DNA of 64,000 nt from Pseudomonas cedrina subsp. cedrina. Its GTDB lineage: Bacteria > Pseudomonadota > Gammaproteobacteria > Pseudomonadales > Pseudomonadaceae. The position numbers and the translations under genes are program-made. The stretch lies in the NCBI RefSeq assembly GCF_001983175.1, contig NZ_MNPW01000007.1, positions 367,696 to 431,695 on the forward strand, given 5' to 3'. The notes under the pieces are model-generated. The model was not told the DNA's origin and made no database searches. It worked only from the letters and a program-made list of their open reading frames with translations. The stretch's first letter is position 1. Each line of letters opens with the position of its first letter. Positions 1 through 8,439 of this stretch are shown piece after piece.

Positions 1-990
1 GGGCACTATCAACCCGCCACGCTGATCGACCTGGCCTTGTCCCGGGACATCGACAGCCACCGCCTGCTGCGCGGCACCGGGCTGTTCCACGAGGATATCC
101 TGGCCGGCCAGGCACGACTGAGCCCGCAACAGTTCCTCGGCCTGATCGGCAACAGCCGCAAGTTACTGGACGCCGACGACAGCAGCTTTCTGTTCGGCCA
201 ACGCCTGCTGCCTGGCTATTACGGCGCCGCCAGCCACGCCCTGGGCCATGCACAGAACCTGCACCAGGCCCTGGAAATCCTGATCCAGCAGCAGGTGCTG
301 CTCAGCCCGTTGGTCACGCTGCAAATGGAATTGGATGAGCACCATGCCTACCTGTATTGGCAGGACAGTTGCGGGGCGGGTGAGCACTGGCGCTTTTTGC
401 TGGAAGCCAGCATGACTTCGCTGGTCGCCATGAGCCAATGGCTGAGCGGCGAGCGCTTGCCGTGGGGGTGCAGTTTCAGCCATGCCGAGCCGCGTTACGT
501 CGAACAGTATTGGGTGCACTTGGGCGAAGAGACGCGCTTCGAACGGCCGTTGGACATGCTGAGCATCCCGCGCGAATACCTCACCCGCCCCTGGCCAGGC
601 GCTTCGGCCACCGCCGGCCAAGTAGCGCGCCAACACGCCCGCGAGCAGATTGAGCTACTGGGCTTTGCCGCCAGTTTTCTTGACTGTCTCTACGATTACC
701 TACGCGAACAGGTGCGCCAGCCACCCAGCCTGGAACAGGCCGCCAGCGCCTTCGCCATGAGCCCGGCCACGCTCAAGCGCAAGCTGCACAAGCATCACAC
801 CGGCTTCCAGCAACAAGTGGACCGGGTGCGCAAACAGGTGGCGCTGCACCTGTATCAGGTCAAGGGCTACAGCAATGACGAAGTGGCGGCGTACCTGAAC
901 TTCAACGATGCGGCCAACTTTCGACGCTCATTCAAGCGCTGGACCGGCAGTACGCCAAACCTGATCCGCCAGCTCTTCAACAGCCACTAG
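1..990 (+). CDS. AraC-family transcriptional regulator, 5' end cut by the window
   Basis: The reading frame is open from the first base and stops at 990. Translation upstream of the first possible start (TTG at 37) already reads HYQPATLIDLAL, which suits the N-terminal region of this family, so the true start probably lies outside the window. About 330 residues are visible. The N-terminal two thirds resemble the arabinose-binding-like sensory domain of OruR/ArgR-type AraC regulators. The last ~90 residues form the double helix-turn-helix: LEQAASAFAMSPATLKRKL is the first recognition unit and GYSNDEVAAYLNFNDAANFRRSFKRW the second, given here as separate motifs within the domain. It is a DNA-binding regulator with an unknown ligand. 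It converges on the LysR gene (977-1858), overlapping its 3' end by 14 bases. The target is unknown. Confidence 0.85.
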   Translation, partial: GHYQPATLIDLALSRDIDSHRLLRGTGLFHEDILAGQARLSPQQFLGLIGNSRKLLDADDSSFLFGQRLLPGYYGAASHALGHAQNLHQALEILIQQQVLLSPLVTLQMELDEHHAYLYWQDSCGAGEHWRFLLEASMTSLVAMSQWLSGERLPWGCSFSHAEPRYVEQYWVHLGEETRFERPLDMLSIPREYLTRPWPGASATAGQVARQHAREQIELLGFAASFLDCLYDYLREQVRQPPSLEQAASAFAMSPATLKRKLHKHHTGFQQQVDRVRKQVALHLYQVKGYSNDEVAAYLNFNDAANFRRSFKRWTGSTPNLIRQLFNSH

Positions 991-1858
991 CCAGGCGCTC
1001 GCGCAGGAACTCCACCAGCGCCTGCACCGGCCGCGAGCTTTGCCGGTGCTGCGGATACACCGCCGACAGGGTCAGGGCTTCGGGGGCGAATTCGTCCAGT
1101 ACGCTGACCAGGCGCCCGTCTTTCAGTGCATCGCCGACGATAAAGGTCGGCAGGTAAGTCACGCCCAACCCCGCGATGGCGGTATCGCGCAGCAGGTCGC
1201 CGTTGTTCACACGCATGCGCCCGCTGACGTTCAGCGCTTGCAGCTTGCCCTTGAAGCGCCATTGCACCTGGCGGCCATGGCCGTAGGGCAGGCAGTCGTG
1301 GTCGGCCAGGTCATCGGGCTTGTGCGGCGTGCCGCGCAGGGCCAAGTACTCGGGACTGGCGCAGTACACCCGTGGAATGCTGGCGATACGACGGGCAATC
1401 AAAGTGGAATCTTCCAGGGTGCCGATGCGCAATACCAGGTCATAGCCTTCGCCGATCAGGTCCACGGGGCGGTCACTGAGGTCGACCTCCACCGACACCT
1501 GGGGATGACGCTGCAAAAACAACGGCAACAGGCAGCCCAGATGGGCCATGGCAAACGACAACGGCGCGCTGAGGCGGATGGTGCCGCGGGGCTCGCTGTT
1601 CTGGCCGGCGATGCCCTGCTCCACTTGCTCCACCTCCCCGAGCAGGCGCAAGGCGGACTCGTAATAACTCTGGCCGAGCGGCGTGACATCCAGGCGCCGC
1701 GTGGAGCGGTTGAGCAGGCGCACGCCCAGGCGGTCTTCCAGCTGGATCAGGCGGCGGCTGACGAACTGCTTGGACAGGCCCAGTTGCTCGGCGGCGGCGG
1801 TGAAGCTGCCGGATTCCATGACCTGGCAGAACAGGCGCATGTCTTCGAAGGGGTTCAT
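977..1858 (-). CDS. LysR-family transcriptional regulator
   Basis: This encodes a regulator of about 293 residues. The N-terminal winged HTH reads ...FTAAAEQLGLSKQFVSRR, and the effector-binding domain follows. The pattern LLNRSTRRLDVTPLGQSYY after the HTH is typical of the CrgA/AaeR-like branch of LysR proteins. I chose ATG at 1858 because the HTH then begins at the usual distance from the N-terminus and a GAGAAG sequence precedes it. An in-frame start at 1915 would add 19 residues that are not family-like. It lies downstream of the three-gene operon at 2041-5107 on the same strand but is separated from it by a REPIN. Control of that operon is possible but not shown. Confidence 0.85.
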   Translation of the reverse strand: MNPFEDMRLFCQVMESGSFTAAAEQLGLSKQFVSRRLIQLEDRLGVRLLNRSTRRLDVTPLGQSYYESALRLLGEVEQVEQGIAGQNSEPRGTIRLSAPLSFAMAHLGCLLPLFLQRHPQVSVEVDLSDRPVDLIGEGYDLVLRIGTLEDSTLIARRIASIPRVYCASPEYLALRGTPHKPDDLADHDCLPYGHGRQVQWRFKGKLQALNVSGRMRVNNGDLLRDTAIAGLGVTYLPTFIVGDALKDGRLVSVLDEFAPEALTLSAVYPQHRQSSRPVQALVEFLRERLASGC

Positions 1859-1921
1859 TGTCGCTTCTCGGTGGACAGTGTTCGGTTTTATAGCCTGAAA
1901 GCAGGCGCACCACAAAACAAA

Positions 1922-2012
1922 TGTGGGAGCTGGCTTGCCTGCGATAGCGGTGTGTCAGTCACCATTGCTGTCGACTGACATACCGCTATCGCGGGCAAGC
2001 CCGGCTCCCACA
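1922..2012. repeat. REPIN (inverted pair of REP sequences)
   Basis: The left arm tgtgggagctggcttgcc plus gcgatagcggt is matched by the reverse complement of its right arm (ending gcccggctcccaca) with one or two changes. The arms flank a short spacer containing a second small palindrome (gtcagtcacc / gactgacata). It lies between the end of the isochorismatase-like gene and the LysR start, where it could act as a transcript-end or mRNA-stabilising hairpin. Confidence 0.85.
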
Positions 2013-2040
2013 GGGGTAATGCGGTGTCTTCCGAAGCAGC

Positions 2041-2658
2041 TTACTTGGCCGTAAACGCCGAGTAGCTGTTCATCAGGTTGCGATAGTTGGGAATACGCGG
2101 CGACAGCAGGTTGGCCAGGCCTTCCATGTCGTTGCGCCAGTCGACTTGCAGCTCGCAGGCCACGGCGAACCAGTTCACCAATTGCGCACCGGCGGCGGTC
2201 ATACGCGACCAGGCGGCTTGTTGCACGGTTTCATTGAAGGTGCCGGAGGCGTCGGTGACCACGAACACTTCGAAGCCTTCGGCCAGGGCGCACAGGGTCG
2301 GGAACGCTACGCATACGTCGGTGACCACACCGGCAATGATGATCTGCTTGCGGCCGGTCGCCTTGACGGCCTTGACGAAATCTTCGTTGTCCCAGGCGTT
2401 GATCTGGCCAGGGCGGGCGATGTACGGCGCGTCCGGGAACAGTGCCTTGAGTTCCGGAACCAGCGGGCCGTTAGGGCCGCTTTCAAAACTGGTGGTCAGG
2501 ATGGTCGGCAGGTTGAAGAACTTGGCGACGTCGGCCAGGGCCAACACGTTGTTCTTGAATTCGTTCGGCGAAAAATCCTGTACCAGGGAGATCAGGCCGG
2601 TCTGATGATCGACCAACAATACGACGGCATCATCTTTGTTCAAGCGCGAGTAAGTCAT
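2041..2658 (-). CDS. YcaC-like isochorismatase-fold hydrolase
   Basis: This is a 205-residue cysteine hydrolase of the isochorismatase superfamily, close in pattern to E. coli YcaC. Asp17 (VDHQTG), Arg82 (ARPGQINAW) and Cys116 (GVVTDVCV) sit where YcaC carries its Asp/Arg/Cys triad; the Arg in place of the usual Lys is characteristic of that subgroup. The natural substrate of YcaC-type proteins is unknown. It is the last gene of a compact operon, and its start lies 23 bases after the stop of the amidohydrolase gene. With an upstream amidohydrolase, a small amide or carbamoyl substrate is conceivable, but that is inference. Confidence 0.85.
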   Translation of the reverse strand: MTYSRLNKDDAVVLLVDHQTGLISLVQDFSPNEFKNNVLALADVAKFFNLPTILTTSFESGPNGPLVPELKALFPDAPYIARPGQINAWDNEDFVKAVKATGRKQIIIAGVVTDVCVAFPTLCALAEGFEVFVVTDASGTFNETVQQAAWSRMTAAGAQLVNWFAVACELQVDWRNDMEGLANLLSPRIPNYRNLMNSYSAFTAK

Positions 2659-2681
2659 GGGTTAACTCCTTTGGTTTTTGA

Positions 2682-4520
2682 TTAAAAGGCAAAGCACGAG
2701 CAGCCGAACGCACCCCAGAAACCCTGGAAGTCGCTGACCGGCACGCTGGAAAGACGGGCTTTTTCATGGCTGTGGGCATGCACGCCGCAGGGGCCGCTGC
2801 ACTGGTGTACTTGAGCTTGCAACGCTGAAGTCGCACGCCAGTGACCCGGCACCTTGACCACCGGCGACCAGTCCGGCAGCACCGGCACGCGCGGCGGCGC
2901 GAAGTCTTCGAAGTCGCCGGCGCCATACACCACGTTGCCGCCGGCCACGGTCAACACCGATTCGATCCACTTGATGGCCTCTTCATCGACGCTGAAGAAG
3001 TCCGCCGACAGCGCGGCCACATCCGCCAACTGCCCGACCTTGATCTGGCCCTTCTTGCCCTGCTCGGAGGAGAACCAGGCGCTGCCATGGGTGAACAGTT
3101 CCAGCGCAGTCAGGCGCGGCAGGCCCTCGGCGTGCAGTTCCAGGCCACCGACGGTGCGCCCGCTGACCATCCAGTACAGCGAAGTCCACGGGTTGTAGCT
3201 CGACACCCGCGTGGCGTCGGTGCCCGCCCCGACCGGCACGCCTTCGGCCAGCATGCGCTTGATCGGTGGCGTGGCTTCGGCCGCCTTGGCGCCGTACCGC
3301 TCGACAAAGTATTCGCCCTGGAATGCCATGCGGTCCTGGATCGCAATACCGCCGCCAAGGGCGCGTACACGTTCGATGTTTTTCGGGGTAATGGTTTCGG
3401 CATGGTCGAAGAACCATGGCAGGCCATTGAACGGGATGTCGCGGTTGACCTTCTCGAACACGTCGAGCATGCGCGAGATGGATTCGTCATACGTGGCGTG
3501 CAAACGGAACGGCCAGCGTTGTTCCACCAGGTGACGCACCACCGGTTCCAGCTCCTGCTCCATGGTCAGCGGCAGGTCGGGGCGCGGCTCGAGGAAGTCT
3601 TCGAAGTCGGCGGCGGAAAACACCAGCATCTCGCCGGCGCCGTTGTGACGCAGATAATCATCGCCCTGATGCAGGGTCACGCTACCGGTCCAGTTCTTGA
3701 AGTCGCTGAGTTCTTCCTTGGGCTTCTGGGTGAACAGGTTGTAGGCGATGCGCACCGTCAACTGCTGGTCCTTGGCCAGTTGTTCGATTACCGCGTAGTC
3801 ATCGGGGTAATTCTGGAAACCACCGCCGGCGTCGATGGCGCTGGTGAGGCCCAGGCGATTGAGTTCGCGCATGAACTGGCGCGTCGAGTTGACCTGGTAT
3901 TCCAGCGGCAGTTTCGGGCCCTTGGCCAGGGTCGAATACAGGATCATCGCGTTCGGTCGCGCCACCAGCATGCCGGTGGGGTTGCCATTGCTGTCACGCA
4001 CGATCTCGCCGCCCGGCGGGTTTGGCGTGTCCTTGGTATAGCCGGCCACGCGCAGGGCGGCACGGTTGAGCAACGCACGGTCATACAGGTGCAGCACGAA
4101 CACGGGCGTGTCCGGTGCGGCCTGGTTGAGTTCTTCCAGTGTCGGCATGCGCTTTTCGGCGAACTGGAATTCGTTCCAGCCACCAACCACGCGGACCCAT
4201 TGCGGCGTGGGGGTGCGATCGGCCTGCTCCTTGAGCATGCGCAAGGCATCGGCCAGGGACGGCACACCTTCCCAACGCAGTTCGAGGTTGTAGTTCAAGC
4301 CACCGCGGATCAGGTGCAGGTGCGAGTCGTTGAGGCCGGGGATGACCGTGCGGCCCTTGAGGTCGATGACCTGCGTGCCGCTGCCCCGCAGGGCCATGGC
4401 CTCACCGTCGGTACCCACGGCGACAAAGCGCCCCTGGCTGATGGCGACGGCGGTTGCGCGCGGGTTTTCACGGTCCACGGTGTGGAACTGGCCATTGAAC
4501 AGAATCAGATCGGCGTTCAT
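2682..4520 (-). CDS. YtcJ-like amidohydrolase with Cys/His-rich C-terminal tail
   Basis: This 612-residue protein belongs to the metal-dependent amidohydrolase superfamily (COG1574, YtcJ type). Visible metal-site motifs are NDSHLHL near residue 65, LHATYDES near 343, FDHAETIT near 368 and GAGTDATRV near 430. The small beta-sandwich that closes the TIM barrel is formed by both ends. After the usual end, residues ~560-612 form a tail with CSGPCGVHAHSH and a terminal GCSCF, suggesting bound metal or redox-active cysteines. Its start codon overlaps the stop of the upstream membrane-protein gene (4517-4520, ATGA), so the two are translationally coupled. Cleavage of a C-N bond is expected; the substrate is unknown. 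Confidence 0.8.
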   Translation of the reverse strand: MNADLILFNGQFHTVDRENPRATAVAISQGRFVAVGTDGEAMALRGSGTQVIDLKGRTVIPGLNDSHLHLIRGGLNYNLELRWEGVPSLADALRMLKEQADRTPTPQWVRVVGGWNEFQFAEKRMPTLEELNQAAPDTPVFVLHLYDRALLNRAALRVAGYTKDTPNPPGGEIVRDSNGNPTGMLVARPNAMILYSTLAKGPKLPLEYQVNSTRQFMRELNRLGLTSAIDAGGGFQNYPDDYAVIEQLAKDQQLTVRIAYNLFTQKPKEELSDFKNWTGSVTLHQGDDYLRHNGAGEMLVFSAADFEDFLEPRPDLPLTMEQELEPVVRHLVEQRWPFRLHATYDESISRMLDVFEKVNRDIPFNGLPWFFDHAETITPKNIERVRALGGGIAIQDRMAFQGEYFVERYGAKAAEATPPIKRMLAEGVPVGAGTDATRVSSYNPWTSLYWMVSGRTVGGLELHAEGLPRLTALELFTHGSAWFSSEQGKKGQIKVGQLADVAALSADFFSVDEEAIKWIESVLTVAGGNVVYGAGDFEDFAPPRVPVLPDWSPVVKVPGHWRATSALQAQVHQCSGPCGVHAHSHEKARLSSVPVSDFQGFWGAFGCSCFAF

Positions 4521-5107
4521 AGGGTTTCCTTTACAGAGGCTTCAAGCCAGGGAGCGAACAGACGGGTAGCGGCCGGCATCAGCAGGTAGACCACCAGCAG
4601 AACAATGGTCAGCGTGACCAGGAAGGTGGAGACCACGTAGTTGGAGAGGAACGGATGGAGCCGCAGGATCGGGCCCCAGATGAAAGGCAGCAGCAAGGTC
4701 TGCGGCAAAATCACGCACAGGCTGACCACCGCCTGCTTCCAGCGCGCCGGCTTGGCGGCGCTGTCGGCCAGGGGCGAGAACCAGAACTCGTTGACCGCGC
4801 CGATTTCGGTGTTGTCGCCGTCGGCCAGCATGGGGGCGGCTTCGGCGATCAGGGCCTTGCGGTCGGGGGAGTCGAGCCAGGTTTCCAGGTCGGTGGTCGA
4901 ACGGTAGCGCAGTACACAGGTGAACAGCGCCAGCTTGCCTTGTTTGCCGCGTACCACATCAACACCGAGGTGGCCGGGACGCTCGCCGGCGATGCGCACG
5001 ATGCGGCGTAGCCAGGCTTCGTAGTCGCTTTCGCGGCCTTGCTTGATCAGGTGCTTGACCACCAGGGTGACGACTTCGTCGGGGCCGGGTTTTGCTGCTG
5101 GGTCCAT
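4517..5107 (-). CDS. Antibiotic-biosynthesis-monooxygenase (ABM) domain membrane protein
   Basis: This encodes a 196-residue protein. Residues ~10-105 resemble the dimeric alpha/beta-barrel ABM domain (VVTLVVKHLIKQGRESDYEAW start, then LFTCVLRYRS and LETWLDS). Residues ~130-185 hold two hydrophobic spans (VVSLCVILPQTLLLPFI and VVSTFLVTLTIVLLVVYLLM), so it is a membrane-anchored ABM protein of the kind often annotated as hypothetical. It is the first gene of the 5107->2041 operon, overlapping the amidohydrolase start by four bases. No catalytic role can be assigned, because ABM domains occur both in enzymes and in ligand-binding proteins. Confidence 0.75.
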   Translation of the reverse strand: MDPAAKPGPDEVVTLVVKHLIKQGRESDYEAWLRRIVRIAGERPGHLGVDVVRGKQGKLALFTCVLRYRSTTDLETWLDSPDRKALIAEAAPMLADGDNTEIGAVNEFWFSPLADSAAKPARWKQAVVSLCVILPQTLLLPFIWGPILRLHPFLSNYVVSTFLVTLTIVLLVVYLLMPAATRLFAPWLEASVKETL

Positions 5108-5215
5108 GGGGTGTCCCTCTGCCTTGATATTTCAGCGATGAGGGAGTGTGCCGGGATGGGGGTGGGGAAAATTGGATGTACGTGCTGTTTGGGCTGTTTT
5201 GCGTACCGGCTTTTC

Positions 5216-5301
5216 TGTGGGAGCTGGCTTGCCTGCGATGGCATCGACTCGGTGTGCCTGATACACAGAGGTGTCTGCATCGCAGGCAAGCCAGCTCCCA
5301 G
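5216..5301. repeat. REPIN between the ABM operon and pvdP
   Basis: The left arm tgtgggagctggcttgcc followed by tgcgatg pairs with the right arm cgcaggcaagccagctccca. The 201-bp interval 5108-5308 holds this repeat and no gene. It lies directly downstream of pvdP (minus strand) and upstream of the ABM operon, so it may end pvdP transcripts. Confidence 0.85.
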
Positions 5302-5308
5302 AGGGGAT

Positions 5309-6928
5309 CTAGGCGGGCTTCAATTTCAGGTGCCGCGCATACCAGGGCCGCTTCGGCACGCGCTTGAACAAGCCCTGCAGCGCATCATCCTCGGCACCAA
5401 AGGTGATACGCAGCGCAAGCTTCATGGTTTCCGGGTCCATTTCCATCGTGCGCCCCCTCTGCAGCCCCGGCGTGGTGCTGCAACCATGGGTGTCCGGCCC
5501 CAGCCAGGGGTCGCCCACCTCTACCCAGCGCCCCGGCGCGAACCAGGCGACGCCGTTGACCTGCATGCGCCTGACTTCACCAGGGTGGAAGCGTTCATGG
5601 GCGCGGAACCAGTCTTCGATGCGGTCGTCGATCCAGCCGTGGAAATGCCAGAACACCGGGTTGACGTGGGAAGAAAACGGGTCGCCGAGGAAGTCGTTTT
5701 CAGGCGCATACCAGCGCGCGGCAAAGTCGGACGGGTCGCGGGCAAGGGGCACGGGCGCGCCGTTGGAGGGGTCACGGGGTACCGAGGCCCAGCGCATGTG
5801 CAGCCAGTCATGCAGGCCCAATTCCATTTCCGAGCCCAACTGCCCCAGCGTCAGCCTGGACAGGTAGCGCGGGTCGCGGTACTGGGACTCCCAGACCTGA
5901 AAATTGCTGTGGTAGGTCTCGGCGGCCTTGATGTCGCTGACCCACTGGGTGTACTCGCTGTCATCCGGCGCCGACCAGGTAGGCGGCAAGGCGAAGCCGT
6001 CGTGGTTGTCGAAGTAACGCAGGAAACCCAGGCGATCACGCTCCAGCGCCGGTTGCGGCTCGGGAAATTGCGGCCAGGACGCAATCGCCTGCAGGGAGCG
6101 CGCGGTGCCGAGCATGTGCCGGTGCATGAAGAAGAAGTCGATGCCCGAGCCATTGCGGTCTTTACGCTCGCCTCGGGCGTCGCGCTCCTGGCCGCGTGGG
6201 CCGGGTTGCCAGCCAATGCCGCGCAGGGCGTCGCGTTTTTCTTCGGAGAGTTTGTGCCACTGGTCACGCGTGGCGTGCCACAGCTGGTGGAACAGGCGGT
6301 GCTCGGGTGAAATCAGCCAGGCCAGCAGGGCCGGGTTGAGGCCGATGCGTTCGCGCGCTTCGGGAAACAACTGCTTGTGGGCGATGAAACGGTTGTCGCG
6401 CTCGACCAGCGCCAGCGGCCGGTCCAGGTCAAGGATCTGCCCACTGAGGGTGCCGCTGCCCGCATTGGCGAAGTTGGCCCAGACTTCATCCAGGGTCATC
6501 TTGAATTCATAGGCGGGTATGCCGCCGACCGAGTCGCGGTCGATCAGCCGCCAGTAGAGCACGGCGTCCTTGCCCGTCAGGTCACCGAGCACGCGGTAGC
6601 GGGGCTCGCCCTCGGCGCGCAAATGCTCGGCGGTGTCCAGGTAACCGCGCAAGCCGCGGCCACGCGGGGCGATGTCGAGCAGCAACTCAAGGCCCTGCAA
6701 CGGCAAGCCCTTGAGGCCCGCATCGCGCCCTTCCAGGCGCAGGCTCCAGACGCCCCGCAGGGTGTTCGCCAAGTGCTGGCCGTCGGTATCCGCCAAGTCC
6801 ACCGTGGCTTCGCCCGGAGTAATGGGAAACGCTTCACGCGTCAGCTCGCGATGGGCATAAAAGGCCGCGGGCACCGCCGCGCCAGTCAGCGCCAGGCCTG
6901 CGATAAACCCACGTCGGGAGATGGTCAT
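5309..6928 (-). CDS. pvdP: Pyoverdine maturation tyrosinase PvdP
   Basis: This 539-residue periplasmic copper tyrosinase oxidises ferribactin to dihydropyoverdine, closing the chromophore. The N-terminus is a Tat signal (SRRGFIAGLALTGAAVP). Histidine clusters that fit the two copper sites are FFFMHRHML and GLHDWLHMRW in the middle and NPVFWHFHGWID towards the C-terminus. The long N-terminal half before these is the PvdP-specific domain. ATG at 6928 is preceded by AAGGTAG at good spacing. The gene is divergent from pvdMNO, and an exact PvdS box for it lies at 6964-6987. Assignment is strong from signal, motifs and neighbourhood. Confidence 0.95.
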   Translation of the reverse strand: MTISRRGFIAGLALTGAAVPAAFYAHRELTREAFPITPGEATVDLADTDGQHLANTLRGVWSLRLEGRDAGLKGLPLQGLELLLDIAPRGRGLRGYLDTAEHLRAEGEPRYRVLGDLTGKDAVLYWRLIDRDSVGGIPAYEFKMTLDEVWANFANAGSGTLSGQILDLDRPLALVERDNRFIAHKQLFPEARERIGLNPALLAWLISPEHRLFHQLWHATRDQWHKLSEEKRDALRGIGWQPGPRGQERDARGERKDRNGSGIDFFFMHRHMLGTARSLQAIASWPQFPEPQPALERDRLGFLRYFDNHDGFALPPTWSAPDDSEYTQWVSDIKAAETYHSNFQVWESQYRDPRYLSRLTLGQLGSEMELGLHDWLHMRWASVPRDPSNGAPVPLARDPSDFAARWYAPENDFLGDPFSSHVNPVFWHFHGWIDDRIEDWFRAHERFHPGEVRRMQVNGVAWFAPGRWVEVGDPWLGPDTHGCSTTPGLQRGRTMEMDPETMKLALRITFGAEDDALQGLFKRVPKRPWYARHLKLKPA

Positions 6929-6963
6929 TGTCTACCTTAGGAAACGGCTTGATCAGAGCTAGA

Positions 6964-6987
6964 ACGTTTGCAGGCCGGGGAAATTTA
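6964..6987 (-). promoter_or_regulatory. PvdS iron-starvation box for pvdP
   Basis: Read on the minus strand this is TAAAT, exactly 16 bases, then CGT, the known recognition pattern of the sigma factor PvdS. It lies about 40 bases upstream of the pvdP start codon. Confidence 0.85.
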
Positions 6988-7006
6988 CCGCGCCCTGCCC
7001 GCCACC

Positions 7007-7030
7007 TAAATTTCTCCGACCGGTGCTCGT
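7007..7030 (+). promoter_or_regulatory. PvdS iron-starvation box for pvdMNO
   Basis: CTAAAT (TAAAT 7007-7011), 16 bases, then CGT at 7028-7030, about 35 bases before pvdM. It is back to back with the pvdP box, only 19 bases apart. Confidence 0.85.
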
Positions 7031-7064
7031 TCTTCCCTGATAGCAAAGGCCTCAACTGACTGAG

Positions 7065-8420
7065 ATGGCGATGACAAAACCACGTTCGAAAAAGGCGCTG
7101 TATATCGGCCTGCCGCTGGCACTGGCCATTGGCGCCGCAGCCGGCTTCCTGGCCTGGGATCACTGGTTCAGGGGCAACGCCGGTTATCCGCTGGAGGTGA
7201 TCAAGCAGGCCAACGAGATGCAGGATCGCCTGTTGTCGTTCGACAGCCATATCACCGTGCCCCTGGATTTCGGCGGCGTCGATAACGAGGCCGACAAGGA
7301 CGGCAGCGGCCAGTTCGACCTGGTCAAGGCGGCACGTGGGCGGCTGTCCGGCGCGGCCTTGACGATTTTCGGCTGGCCGGAAATCTGGAACGGCCCCAAC
7401 GCCCCGCACAAGCCCACCGACGGTTTTGTCGAAGAGGCTCGCCATGAACAAGAGGTACGCTTCAAGATTATCTCCGGCATGGTGCGCGACTTCCCCAACC
7501 AGGTGGGCATCGCCTACACCCCGGACGATTTTCGCCGCCTGCACGGCGAAGGCAAGTTCGCGATCTTTATCAGCATGCTCAATGCCTATCCCTTGGGTAA
7601 TGACTTGAACCAGCTGGACCTCTGGGCCGCACGCGGCATGCGTATGTTCGGCTTCAGTTATATCGGCAACAACGCCTGGTCGGACTCATCGCGCCCGCTG
7701 CCGTTTTTCAATGACTCACCGGACGCGCTTGAGGGCTTGTCGCCGATTGGCCAGCAAGCCGTGCAGCGCCTCAATGACCTGGGCGTGATCATCGATGTGT
7801 CGCAGATGTCGACCAAGGCCCTGGAACAAGTGGCGCAACTGAGCCGCACGCCGATGGTCGCTTCTCATTCGGCGCCACGCGCGTCGGTGGACATCCCGCG
7901 CAACCTCAGCGACAAGGAACTGCAACTGATCAAGAACAGTGGCGGCGTGGTTCAGGTAGTGGGCTTCCCGGCCTACCTGCGCCCCTTGAGCCAGCCGACC
8001 CAGGACAAGCTCAACACCCTGCGCGCGCGATTCGACCTGCCTCCCCTGCCCAACCTGGCCATGGCCTTGATGCCGGGCGACGCGATCATTGCCGCCTGGC
8101 CGGAGCAGAAGTTCGGCGAGTATGCCCAGGGCCTGTACGGCATTCTTGAAGAAGAGCCCAAGGCGACCCTCAAGGATTGGGGCGATGCCATTGATTACAC
8201 GGTGCGCAAGATCGGTATCGATCACGTTGGCATCTCATCGGACTTCAACGACGGCGGCGGCATCCAGGGCTGGGAGAACGTCGGCGACATACGCAACGTC
8301 ACCGCCGAACTGATTCAGCGCGGCTACTCCGAAGCCGACATCGCCAAACTCTGGGGCGGTAACTTCCTGCGCGTGTGGGACCAGGTTCAAAAAGCCGCCA
8401 AGCCATTGGCCAACCGCTAA
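7065..8420 (+). CDS. pvdM: PvdM, dipeptidase-like pyoverdine maturation protein
   Basis: This 451-residue protein has an N-terminal signal or anchor (residues ~10-30, ALYIGLPLALAIGAAAGFLA) and a membrane-dipeptidase (peptidase M19) fold. It acts in the periplasm and is reported to be needed for ferribactin oxidation by PvdP. The M19 metal ligands are only partly kept: His62 (DSHIT) and His268 (ASHSA) remain. The expected Asp two residues after the first His is Thr64, the Glu of the EGG motif is replaced around Leu172, and the expected VSH His is Gln247. Peptidase activity is therefore doubtful. ATG at 7071 is an alternative start. It is the first gene of pvdMNO, with 19 bases to pvdN. Confidence 0.93.
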   Translation: MAMTKPRSKKALYIGLPLALAIGAAAGFLAWDHWFRGNAGYPLEVIKQANEMQDRLLSFDSHITVPLDFGGVDNEADKDGSGQFDLVKAARGRLSGAALTIFGWPEIWNGPNAPHKPTDGFVEEARHEQEVRFKIISGMVRDFPNQVGIAYTPDDFRRLHGEGKFAIFISMLNAYPLGNDLNQLDLWAARGMRMFGFSYIGNNAWSDSSRPLPFFNDSPDALEGLSPIGQQAVQRLNDLGVIIDVSQMSTKALEQVAQLSRTPMVASHSAPRASVDIPRNLSDKELQLIKNSGGVVQVVGFPAYLRPLSQPTQDKLNTLRARFDLPPLPNLAMALMPGDAIIAAWPEQKFGEYAQGLYGILEEEPKATLKDWGDAIDYTVRKIGIDHVGISSDFNDGGGIQGWENVGDIRNVTAELIQRGYSEADIAKLWGGNFLRVWDQVQKAAKPLANR

Positions 8421-8439
8421 CCCCTTAGAAAGAACGTCC

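Noticed and set aside
2841..4589. Long open frame opposite the amidohydrolase gene (582 codons, plus strand)
   Set aside because: It is a mirror frame of a real gene in high-GC DNA. Its translation is rich in His, Gln, Arg and Val with no recognisable motif.
5039..6310. 423-codon plus-strand frame opposite pvdP
   Set aside because: It overlaps a clearly identified pvdP gene on the other strand, and its composition is that of a shadow frame.
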